DNA of 12,490 nucleotides, from the NCBI GenBank assembly GCA_026195755.1, contig JAPHRL010000123.1, positions 1-12,490 on the forward strand, given 5' to 3'. A program made the position numbers and the translations under genes. Under the pieces are notes generated by a model, which was not told the DNA's origin, ran no database searches, and saw nothing but the letters and a program-made list of their open reading frames with translations. Positions 6,683 to 12,482 of this stretch are shown here, one piece after another (position 1 is the stretch's first letter; the number at the start of each line of letters is the position of its first letter). Source of the DNA: Kangiella sp. GTDB taxonomy: Bacteria; Pseudomonadota; Gammaproteobacteria; Enterobacterales; Kangiellaceae.

Positions 6683-6728
6683 TCTCCGCAGGTTTGTGTA
6701 TGTCCAAACTTCTCTAACAACCCCTAAC

Positions 6729-7109
6729 TCAATAAGGGCATCCACTTATTATAGTGATTAGCTCATCTTCTTCATCGGATATATTTATGCTTAACAATTT
6801 TCCAAAAACACCTGCTTCATTACCTCGAATTCCTACCGAATAGATAAAATCTTTGCTAGATTCTAAAGTGTCATCACCTTGAAAAGCTAATACGCAATAA
6901 TAATCTTCTGGTACACCATAACGCTTATCAGTGCACTTTATTAATTTGGTAATTTTGGGAGAGCAAGAGGAGTCAGCCAAATCAATTTCATCAAGAATGA
7001 TACTGACATACTCTTCAGGTACATCTCCACGTTCAAGTTCAGGAGTAGTACTACAGGAAGTCATTGCTAGCAGAACTAGGAAAAAGATTGTTACTTTATT
7101 AAGATTCAT
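6729..7109 (-). CDS. Small lipoprotein of unknown function
   Basis: 126 residues, not recognised. Residues 1-18 are a lipoprotein signal peptide with lipobox MTSC, so Cys19 would be lipidated. The mature part is acidic and contains four further cysteines (C49, C59, C72, C124), which could form two disulfides in the periplasm. Start ATG at 7109 has AGGA six bases upstream. It is the last of a run of same-strand small genes and shares their AT-rich composition. No catalytic motif is seen; function unknown. Confidence 0.75.
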   Translation of the reverse strand: MNLNKVTIFFLVLLAMTSCSTTPELERGDVPEEYVSIILDEIDLADSSCSPKITKLIKCTDKRYGVPEDYYCVLAFQGDDTLESSKDFIYSVGIRGNEAGVFGKLLSINISDEEDELITIISGCPY

Positions 7110-7244
7110 TGTATTCCTTATGATAGGCGTAGGGTGCGTCGTTATACAGATCCTGTCCTAGGGTACCTCCCTGATGTTGTTACAAGTTGAGTCGGCAAAA
7201 GCTTTTCCTAATAATACAACTTTTTTTGACTCACACTAAATAAA

Positions 7245-7655
7245 TTACTGTCGATACTCAGTAACGATTGGAAGAAACACGAATACCTTAAATGCATCAG
7301 ACTTTGTCTGCTCAATCAAATGAGCAGCGTTAGGTTTATCGTTGAGAGTGCTAGAAAAATTCTGTCTGAGACGTTGAAACTCCGAGTTGCACACAGATGC
7401 AAGTTGAAGCGCTATAACTTCTTTTTCAGATACACCATCATCAATTTCCTTGACGTACTTCTTACCACAGACTAGGGCAGCTTCCACTACCTCGCGGTGC
7501 TTAAGTTGAGTTATTTCGTTCTGGTCTATTCGTGAAGCCAAACATAAGTTTGCATACATCAAAACAAACAAACCAAAGTACTTAAATACATTAACCATAT
7601 TTACTTTACTCATTACCACTAAGAACAATGGAGGCAGAGTATATTTTGGATTCAT
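7245..7655 (-). CDS. Small secreted protein of unknown function
   Basis: 136 residues if the first ATG is used, not recognised. Internal ATGs at 7613 and 7598 would give better signal peptides: the hydrophobic VFKYFGLFVLMYANLCLA directly follows the ATG at 7598, and cleavage before SR fits. None of the starts has a strong ribosome site; GGGAG and GAGAT precede 7655. The mature part is helical, with two cysteines and charged residues. The first codons (7630-7648) resemble the repeat of this block (GGCAGAGTATATTTTG, compare 9914-9929), so the upstream extension may be repeat-derived and untranslated. Confidence 0.6.
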   Translation of the reverse strand: MNPKYTLPPLFLVVMSKVNMVNVFKYFGLFVLMYANLCLASRIDQNEITQLKHREVVEAALVCGKKYVKEIDDGVSEKEVIALQLASVCNSEFQRLRQNFSSTLNDKPNAAHLIEQTKSDAFKVFVFLPIVTEYRQ

Positions 7656-7697
7656 GAAACAATCTCTATCTCCCTAAGACTCCAATAATTGCCTATC

Positions 7698-8156
7698 TTA
7701 CTGACTAAACTCTTCATATAACCTTTCTTCAAGTTCTTTAAAATAAGGGCTGTCTGCAGACCACGCCTTGCTTCCATATTCATCCGAATCTGCAAACTGA
7801 TAAGTCATAATGATATACTTTTTTGCGCCACTTACATGGGCTCCTCGGCAGTATCCTCCCCACAAACCCTGTGGAATAACTCCAGTAGACTTGAACGTCT
7901 TCAGGGGCACTGTGCGATATTTGTACATAGCCCCTATATAGACAAAAGGGTCTTCATCTTTTTGATAATCATTGTTGTTATAATAATTGACGACATATTC
8001 TTCAAAATCAACATATTTGATCTCAACTACATAACCAATAAAAATGTGTGATGCTTCGGAAATCATTTCATCAATAGATATATCATCCACTGAGCACGCT
8101 GAAGCTTTCTCAGAAAAACAAACAGCAAAAATTAGAACATATAAAAATTTCTTCAT
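7698..8156 (-). CDS. Secreted protein, possibly NTR/TIMP-like
   Basis: 152 residues. Signal peptide ends ASA before Cys21, start ATG at 8156 with GAGAGG six bases upstream. The mature protein begins with Cys, followed by a strand HIFIGYVVEI (37-46), LKTFKS (85-90), GGYCRGAH (100-107, C103) and a strand KKYIIMTY (112-119). An N-terminal Cys, an 'FxGxV' strand and a second Cys before a 'GxxYI' strand recall bacterial proteins with a netrin/TIMP-like (NTR) fold. That comparison is from memory of the pattern and is tentative; no activity can be stated. Its stop is 42 bases before the next gene's first ATG, so the two may be co-transcribed. Confidence 0.65.
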   Translation of the reverse strand: MKKFLYVLIFAVCFSEKASACSVDDISIDEMISEASHIFIGYVVEIKYVDFEEYVVNYYNNNDYQKDEDPFVYIGAMYKYRTVPLKTFKSTGVIPQGLWGGYCRGAHVSGAKKYIIMTYQFADSDEYGSKAWSADSPYFKELEERLYEEFSQ

Positions 8157-8217
8157 ATTTGCCTCTCAGGTTAATAAGACCTAGTTCGACAATAGACTAG
8201 TTGAATAGATAAAGCTT

Positions 8218-8577
8218 TTACTTATACGCAGTTATAAATGCATAGCTTAAATAAACTACAGATATTACAAGGTATACAATAGACAGCCACTTGGGAATAG
8301 AATCAAGAACGTTAGAGCTATTCCTTAAAAACAACGAAAGCACTAGAGAGAGAACAACGTAAAATATAAACACGTGAGGTAGATAGTTCTGAGCGATTCC
8401 ATTCATTACCATCACTATACAATATCCAAACCACCCCATTTGAGTGACCATTGAGAACTTTGTGAAGCCTATAGCACTCCCTTTACTATCGACATTGAGT
8501 CTACCACCTCTATTTAAGATAGATAGATTATCAAGAACCATCAATAAGCCGATTGCTATAGAACCAACGTGATACAT
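8218..8577 (-). CDS. Small membrane protein of unknown function
   Basis: 119 residues with about four membrane segments (near 4-17, 43-60, 66-84 and 97-115) and a basic loop RNSSNVLDSIPK before the last. Start ATG at 8577 has AAGGA seven bases upstream. Not assigned to a family. It sits in the same-strand AT-rich run between the lipase-like lipoprotein and the NTR-like protein; nothing ties it functionally to either. Confidence 0.65.
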   Translation of the reverse strand: MYHVGSIAIGLLMVLDNLSILNRGGRLNVDSKGSAIGFTKFSMVTQMGWFGYCIVMVMNGIAQNYLPHVFIFYVVLSLVLSLFLRNSSNVLDSIPKWLSIVYLVISVVYLSYAFITAYK

Positions 8578-8620
8578 ATAAATTCCTTAATTTATAAAAA
8601 AACATTTGAAACGAATATTT

Positions 8621-8667
8621 AAGGGGCTGAGTGTATTGTGAATCGATAGGAATGTACACTGCCCCTT
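8621..8667. repeat. Imperfect inverted repeat, possible decayed attC or terminator
   Basis: On the minus strand AAGGGGC-a-GTGTA pairs with TACAC-tca-GCCCCTT across a 19-20-base loop, just past the lipase-like gene. Unequal unpaired bases within the stem are typical of attC sites, but no matching GTT...AAC outer boxes are present. A weak terminator is also possible. Confidence 0.4.
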
Positions 8668-8692
8668 CAGGCAATGAGTCAGTTAGTAGGCC

Positions 8693-9463
8693 TTACTCAT
8701 AAAGGTATGTAAGGCTATTCAAACTCAAAGATTGTTTAGCCTCCTCAGACTGTGTCGCTGCAATTTGAGTTAAGCACTCCGCCAATTTGGCTTGCTCATG
8801 TTGCGTTACAGGGCCTCCGCTGGAACAACCAATAGAGGTATAAGTCTGCGAAGCTTCGCGCGATGGTGCTCGAAGTGCTTTGAGGATCTCGCCATGCTCC
8901 ACTACAGACACACGCTTATTCTCGATGCTATATCCGTCAGCACTAAATCTTGGTGAGGTATTGAATACATAAGCTTCAACGTTTTCGCGTTTGAGTGAAA
9001 TCTCTAGCGCAATACCACCTCCTAACGAATGGCCGGTGACAATAATGGTTTCGTTACTCCCCTTTTCTTCTCGAATCGTATCAAACAATTCCAGGCCTCG
9101 ATCATTCTGGCTACCCCACAAGTTGCCATACCACCAGTCCTGGAAATTAGCGCCCTCTGTTCCTCGGAAGACGATAATGGTTTGGTCATTTTGAGTATTT
9201 TCATAAATCGAATAGGCAAACCCAATATCATCATTGTCTTTTTTGGTAACTAGCGTGTAGTTGCTGGGCAGTTTAAATTGATAGGCATCATGGTAAGTAT
9301 TGGCCGACATTTGAGCGTAAAGGTAGGTTTCTGCAGCCGTGTCACGAATCTGATCACACCATTTGGAGGGATGGTCACACCCCGTTAATTCCTCTTTCGT
9401 GATATCTGTTGTAGCACATGATGCTAACAAGAACCCCAATCCAATCAATGATAGATATTTCAT
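8693..9463 (-). CDS. Lipase-like (class 3) lipoprotein
   Basis: 256 residues. Lipobox LASC gives lipidated Cys16; ATG at 9463 is preceded by AAGGAG at six bases. The alpha/beta-hydrolase core shows VFRGTEG (98-104, oxyanion region of class 3 lipases), the nucleophile elbow TGHSLGGG (143-150, Ser146), the following strand with FNTSPRFSADG (168-177, likely acid around D176) and candidate His at 190 or 222. It would be a membrane-anchored esterase, lipase or phospholipase; substrate unknown. Cysteines 29, 36, 213 and 230 may form disulfides. Composition is AT-rich like its neighbours, although it is the longest gene of the block. Confidence 0.85.
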   Translation of the reverse strand: MKYLSLIGLGFLLASCATTDITKEELTGCDHPSKWCDQIRDTAAETYLYAQMSANTYHDAYQFKLPSNYTLVTKKDNDDIGFAYSIYENTQNDQTIIVFRGTEGANFQDWWYGNLWGSQNDRGLELFDTIREEKGSNETIIVTGHSLGGGIALEISLKRENVEAYVFNTSPRFSADGYSIENKRVSVVEHGEILKALRAPSREASQTYTSIGCSSGGPVTQHEQAKLAECLTQIAATQSEEAKQSLSLNSLTYLYE

Positions 9464-9494
9464 TCCTTTCTCCTTGCTATATGGTGTTTCTAAA

Positions 9495-9605
9495 TTCCAG
9501 AGTGATTTTTATATATTTAATTTACTCTGACCCCATTAATTTCCAGAGTGATTTTTATATATTTAATTTACTCTGACCCCATTAATTTCTCTGACCCCAT
9601 TAATT
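9495..9605. repeat. 46-bp tandem repeat, two full units and a partial third
   Basis: Units 9495-9540 and 9541-9586 are identical (TTCCAGAGTG...CCCCATTAAT). A shortened third unit follows at 9587-9605 (TTCTCTGACCCCATTAATT). Each unit has inverted CAGAGT/ACTCTG arms. The array runs into the 3' end of the DUF3817 gene and supplies its last codons. Confidence 0.95.
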
Positions 9606-9865
9606 TGTTTTTTGATGAATATTTCAACTGGAACAAAAGCAAAGGGAATAATAGATGCTAAGAGGACCATTAGCCAAACGCTCACAGACCAATTTTGCTG
9701 GTGCGAAGCTAGGAGTGAAAGTACGAAGTAGAAAAGAAATAAAATACCATGCCCCATGCCGAAAATAAAAACAAGATCTCTACTAATTACGCCTAGCGTT
9801 ACACACAATATGAGCAAATATGAAATGCCTTCTACTAGGCTTACGACTCTAAAAATCTTTAACAT
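9563..9865 (-). CDS. DUF3817 membrane protein with a repeat-encoded tail
   Basis: 100 residues. Residues 1-86 match the DUF3817 pattern: LVEGISYLLIL (10-20), FGMGHGILFLFYFVLS (35-50) and a third membrane segment WLMVLLASIIPFAFVPVE (64-81). The role of this family is unknown. Start ATG at 9865 with GAGAG eight bases upstream. The final 13 or so residues (INGVRE then INGVRVN) are encoded entirely by the TTAATGGGGTCAGAG repeat, read in one frame, so the native C-terminus after the lysines (about 85-86) has been replaced or extended by repeat sequence. Confidence 0.78.
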   Translation of the reverse strand: MLKIFRVVSLVEGISYLLILCVTLGVISRDLVFIFGMGHGILFLFYFVLSLLASHQQNWSVSVWLMVLLASIIPFAFVPVEIFIKKQINGVREINGVRVN

Positions 9866-9905
9866 TGAAAACTCTCTGGTTATTTACTGAACATGTTAAA
9901 TGGTG

Positions 9906-9959
9906 TTAAATGGGGTCAGAGTATATTTTGATATACATTTAATGTAATCTGACCCCATT
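9906..9959. repeat. Island repeat, hairpin form
   Basis: TGGGGTCAGA (9911-9920) and TCTGACCCCA (9948-9957) are perfect 10-bp arms, flanked by TTAA on each side, with an inner GTATAT/ATATAC. Same family as 9495-9605 and 10249-10272. Confidence 0.9.
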
Positions 9960-9986
9960 AATTCCCTGTCTGTGTACAACGACTAG

Positions 9987-10337
9987 TCATGTTGATTTTC
10001 CTTTTACTTTTTCAACTGCCGTTATGTAATCATAGAGCTGAGCCGGATCAGCAGTACCACCATCTTCTAAAAGACCAATGAATCCAAGCAACACTCCTGT
10101 CTCTAGCTCACCTCTTTCATGCAATGCCAACAAAAACTCATACATGACTTCATATGACTCTTTTAAAGATATTTTTTCTTCAAATTCTTCATCATTGATG
10201 GATTTATAGCTCATTCGATGGCTTCCTTTGCTTAATCTGAATAATGGTGAATTAATTTTGACCCCATTAATTCCACCATCGTGAGAGTCCCACAATTCAT
10301 TTAGCCGCTCCTGCGTGAATCCTCCAATTGTGCACAT
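9987..10337 (-). CDS. Hypothetical protein interrupted by a repeat; true start doubtful
   Basis: 116 residues from the ATG at 10337, which has an excellent ribosome site (AAAGGAG, six bases) just after the attC-like site. Residues 23-30 (INGVKINS) are encoded by a copy of the TTAATGGGGTCA repeat. A second ATG at 10214, preceded by AGGAAG at about seven bases, gives a 75-residue soluble acidic protein (MSYKSINDEEFEEK...). Either the repeat inserted in frame into one gene, or a fragment of another gene (MCTIGGFTQERLNELW...) has been joined by the repeat to a complete downstream gene. No family recognised; C-terminal part is mostly helical. Confidence 0.6.
   Translation of the reverse strand: MCTIGGFTQERLNELWDSHDGGINGVKINSPLFRLSKGSHRMSYKSINDEEFEEKISLKESYEVMYEFLLALHERGELETGVLLGFIGLLEDGGTADPAQLYDYITAVEKVKGKST
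10249..10272. repeat. Island repeat copy inside a coding sequence
   Basis: ATTAATTTTGACCCCATTAA, with flanks GGTG and CACC forming a larger inverted repeat. On the minus strand it reads in frame as INGVKINS. The length is a multiple of three, so the frame is kept. Confidence 0.85.
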
Positions 10338-10355
10338 AGATTTCTCCTTTAATAA

Positions 10356-10403
10356 GCATAACGCCGCTAAGACGCGCTTGTCGCGTGCTTGGCATTGTTA
10401 TAC
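10356..10403 (-). other. attC-like site (integron cassette recombination site)
   Basis: On the minus strand: GTATAAC, spacer AAT, GCCAAG, unpaired C, ACGCG, loop ACAAG, CGCGT, CTTAGC, spacer GGC, GTTATGC. Outer boxes fit the attC pair (R'' like RYYYAAC, R' like GTTRRRY) and pair with one mismatch. GCCAAG pairs with CTTAGC with one wobble, ACGCG with CGCGT perfectly, and one base bulges between the two inner stems, as expected for an extrahelical base. It overlaps the stop codon of the upstream gene, as cassette attC sites do. At 48 bp it is shorter than usual (about 57 bp and up). Confidence 0.6.
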
Positions 10404-10913
10404 GTCTTTAGCTTGCAACGTCTCATGCAGTTCTCTCTGCTTGATAAATGATCGGATGAATACCTTTTTTGACTTGAATATCTTGCCATTGCTGGTTCTT
10501 ACCTCGAACCTAATCCTGCGGTAAGGCTTAAGATATGAAACGCTTCTCAAGAAGCTTTCTAGGCTCATTTCTACGCTGTGCTCTTGGCCAGGCTCCAACT
10601 TTACGGGATACTTCTGATCCAAGCCTTCCTTGCTTATCATTTCAAACTGATCAAAACCATCCTTCTTGTACGGCGTTCTAAGATAAGGCCGGTTCACGTG
10701 GAGATTTTTATTTCCTGAGTTAAGAAGAAAAACCTTTATAACAATGCCCGCATAATCCATGTTAGGACCAACAAGCACCGCTCTCGTTGCGTAGGAAACA
10801 CTTATATTTTCCTTGTGGTCGACGATACGGTTCCGGATCGTCAAAATCAGCCCTATAACTCCGACAGTAACTCCGATTGTCATTAATACGAGCTTAATAT
10901 CATCCACAGCCAT
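10398..10913 (-). CDS. Single-pass membrane protein of unknown function, cassette-like
   Basis: 171 residues, not recognised. One N-terminal membrane segment (about 8-26, LVLMTIGVTVGVIGLILTI) followed by a basic stretch RNRIVDHKE and a soluble region of predicted strands (VIKVFLLNSGNKNLHV, RIRFEVRTSNGKIFKSK) that looks like an immunoglobulin-like beta-sandwich; this fold is an inference from pattern. Start ATG at 10913 is directly preceded by GGGGAGGA. The stop codon lies inside the attC-like site, so gene plus site has the form of an integron cassette. It is the first gene of the same-strand block. Confidence 0.7.
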   Translation of the reverse strand: MAVDDIKLVLMTIGVTVGVIGLILTIRNRIVDHKENISVSYATRAVLVGPNMDYAGIVIKVFLLNSGNKNLHVNRPYLRTPYKKDGFDQFEMISKEGLDQKYPVKLEPGQEHSVEMSLESFLRSVSYLKPYRRIRFEVRTSNGKIFKSKKVFIRSFIKQRELHETLQAKDV

Positions 10914-10986
10914 TCCTCCCCTTTGCCGTATAATATTATATTACCAGACAGCGTCGATAACTTTTTGACTTTTAATTTTTATTTTT

Positions 10987-11070
10987 AATGTCCGCTTTTC
11001 AGGCCAATACCATATAAAACCGGACATTCCTGTTCTGGTATCTCTTTTTGTAATCAGTTGATAGATACCA
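10987..11070. repeat. Interleaved inverted repeats with alternative pairings
   Basis: AATGTCCG (10987-10994) pairs with CGGACATT (11021-11028). TGGTATCT (11036-11043) pairs perfectly with AGATACCA (11063-11070), but its TGGTAT can instead pair with ATACCA (11007-11012) inside the first hairpin's loop, giving a pseudoknot-type arrangement. Confidence 0.7.
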
Positions 11071-11201
11071 AGACTAATAACCTACAGACGTTATACTAAT
11101 TGGGTTAAATTCAATTGCAATTCTTTTTTGATAAGGCTTTTGCTAAAAGCAAATGCGACATTGAGTAGATATAAGTATTTATTTGCCTACTCGCTAGTGG
11201 C

Positions 11202-11230
11202 TTCTTTCTCCCCCCAATAAAAGTTATACT
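11202..11230 (+). promoter_or_regulatory. Candidate ansA promoter
   Basis: TATACT at 11225-11230 is a good -10; TTCTTT at 11202-11207, 17 bases upstream, is a weak -35. Transcription from here would start near 11237, which argues against the TTG at 11240 and for the ATG at 11270 or 11285. Confidence 0.45.
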
Positions 11231-11269
11231 TCTGCCAACTTGTTGAATAGTCGATACTATCGAGCCTTA

Positions 11270-12304
11270 ATGTCCGAGCAACCGATGAAAAAGAAAAAAG
11301 TTTATATCGCTTATACCGGCGGTACGATTGGGATGAAGCCGAGTGATCAGGGTTTTGTGCCGCAGGAGGGTTTTCTGGAGAATACTCTGGCGAGCTTTCA
11401 TGAGTTTAAGCATCCGGATATGCCGGAGATTACGATTCGTGATTACGCGGAGCCGATTGATTCGGCGAATATGACGCCGGAGGATTGGTATCTGATTGCG
11501 CAGGATATTCAGGATAATTACGACGATTACGATGGTTTTGTGGTGTTGCATGGTACCGATACCATGGCATACACGGCGTCGGCTTTGTCGTTTATGCTCG
11601 AAGGTTTGCAGAAGCCGGTGATTCTGACCGGGTCGCAGATTCCGTTGACTCAGCTGCGCACCGATGCGCGCGATAATTTAATCAATGCCGTGTTTCTGGC
11701 GGCTAACCACCCTATTCCTGAAGTCTGTCTGTTTTTCCATGATCATTTGCATCGTGGCAATCGTTGCACCAAAACCGATGCCGATGGTTTCGCGGCGTTT
11801 TCATCTCCGAACATGCCGCCGCTGGCCAGTATCGGCAGCACCATTAAAGTGCGCGACCACTTAGTCTTTAAGCAGAATAAGCCTGAATTGAATGTGCAGA
11901 AATTCAGCTCGCCAAAGATTGCCATTCTTACCCTCTTCCCCGGTATTTCCGCGGATCTGGTTAAAGGCTTTTTAAGCCAGCCACTCGATGGCGTTGTTTT
12001 GCAGTCTTATGGGGCCGGCAATGCACCGATTAAGAATAAAGCGCTGATGGATGCGATTCGCGAGGCCTGCGACAACGGCCAGGTCATCGTTAACTGTACT
12101 CAGTGTTTGAAAGGCAGCGTTAATATGGCGACCTATGAAACCGGCAAAGTCTTGATGGATGCGGGTGTTATTTCCGGGTACGACATGACCACCGAAGCGG
12201 CACTGGCGAAGTTGTATTATTTGTTTAGCCGCGGCATGGATAGGCACAGTATTCGTGAGAAGATGATGACCAATTTACGGGGTGAATTGACGGTACCGGA
12301 GTGA
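11270..12304 (+). CDS. ansA: Type I (cytoplasmic) L-asparaginase
   Basis: Hydrolyses L-asparagine to aspartate and ammonia in the cytoplasm. 344 residues from ATG 11270, or 339 from ATG 11285 (MKKKKVYIAYTGG), the latter aligning with the start of E. coli AnsA; neither has a strong ribosome site. Numbered from 11285, the catalytic set is complete: T14 in AYTGGTIG, T91 and D92 in LHGTDTMAYT, and K163 in NRCTKTDADGF. T162, and the cysteine (C274) in NCTQCLKG that matches the allosteric Cys273 of E. coli AnsA, are also kept, suggesting asparagine-activated, cooperative behaviour. No signal peptide, consistent with type I rather than periplasmic type II. Monocistronic, transcribed away from the accessory block, and clearly a core gene in composition. 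Confidence 0.95.
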   Translation: MSEQPMKKKKVYIAYTGGTIGMKPSDQGFVPQEGFLENTLASFHEFKHPDMPEITIRDYAEPIDSANMTPEDWYLIAQDIQDNYDDYDGFVVLHGTDTMAYTASALSFMLEGLQKPVILTGSQIPLTQLRTDARDNLINAVFLAANHPIPEVCLFFHDHLHRGNRCTKTDADGFAAFSSPNMPPLASIGSTIKVRDHLVFKQNKPELNVQKFSSPKIAILTLFPGISADLVKGFLSQPLDGVVLQSYGAGNAPIKNKALMDAIREACDNGQVIVNCTQCLKGSVNMATYETGKVLMDAGVISGYDMTTEAALAKLYYLFSRGMDRHSIREKMMTNLRGELTVPE

Positions 12305-12318
12305 TTGGTTTGTCGTAG

Positions 12319-12338
12319 GGACAACTCATGAGTTGTCC
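12319..12338. repeat. Perfect 20-bp palindrome GGACAACTCATGAGTTGTCC
   Basis: Fully self-complementary, 14 bases after the ansA stop. It is the symmetric version of the centre of the 88-bp repeats at 26-113 and 385-472, and shares the flanks CGTAGG and GTACAAA in reverse orientation. Confidence 0.9.
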
Positions 12339-12361
12339 GTACAAAGGCAGGGATTTTGGTA

Positions 12362-12390
12362 GGGGCAGACCTGTGTGTCTGCCCCTTTTT
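12362..12390 (+). terminator. Intrinsic terminator of ansA made from a dispersed palindrome
   Basis: GGGGCAGAC (12362-12370) and GTCTGCCCC (12377-12385) form a perfect 9-bp stem with a 6-base loop, followed at once by TTTTT. The stem is the same module as 166-188, here in reverse orientation. Confidence 0.85.
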
Positions 12391-12414
12391 GTATTTGGTG
12401 TCTGAAGATTTTTG

Positions 12415-12438
12415 GCGGGCACATAGGTGCGCCCTTAC
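12415..12438. repeat. Dispersed palindrome, inverse copy of 115-139
   Basis: GGCGGGCACATAGGTGCGCC followed by CTTACC, the reverse complement of the GGTAAGGGCGCAC...GCGCCC module with small changes. Confidence 0.75.
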
Positions 12439-12450
12439 CACCTAAGAGCG

Positions 12451-12482
12451 AAGAGCAGATTCTGAATCTAGTTCAGAATGAC
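12451..12482 (-). repeat. Dispersed palindrome, copy 5 (inverted)
   Basis: Reverse complement of GTCATTCTGAA-ctaga-TTCAGAAT-CTGCTCTT. The change CC to TC in one arm is matched by GG to GA in the other, another compensated difference within the family. Confidence 0.85.

Larger units (their letters stand above)
6185..6728. other. Gene-free leader and upstream region of the thiamine operon
   Basis: No coding sequence seen. From right to left it holds a GTTGGGT/ACCCAAC palindrome (6657-6682), a copy of the dispersed CTGCTCTT palindrome (6559-6590), the promoter, the TPP aptamer, and about 140 bases of leader RNA with a weak GGCTT/AAGCC hairpin (6273-6299) followed by a short T-rich run. It also marks the border between the thiamine operon and the AT-rich accessory block. 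Confidence 0.75.
10914..11269. other. Gene-free AT-rich region between the accessory block and ansA
   Basis: No coding sequence seen. It contains the interleaved inverted repeats at 10987-11070, a short TTTGC/GCAAA hairpin near 11137-11154, three TATA-type hexamers and the likely ansA promoter. The heptamer GTTATAC, the outer box of the attC-like site, occurs at 11090-11096 and 11223-11229 in the same orientation. Confidence 0.7.

Noticed and set aside
9866..9986. Insertion sequence carrying the TTAATGGGGTCAGAG repeats as ends
   Set aside because: No transposase gene lies between any pair of copies; the repeats behave as short stand-alone elements here.
10315..10524. Plus-strand open frame crossing the attC-like site
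   Set aside because: It runs antisense through two genes with strong ribosome sites and through the folded site; no family resemblance.
10957..11096. Possible large attC with outer boxes GTATAAC and GTTATCG on the minus strand
   Set aside because: The outer boxes match at only five of seven positions and the inner arms next to them do not pair, so it does not fold like an attC.
11240..11269. TTG start for ansA
   Set aside because: It would add residues absent from E. coli AnsA and lies at about +3 of the likely transcript.
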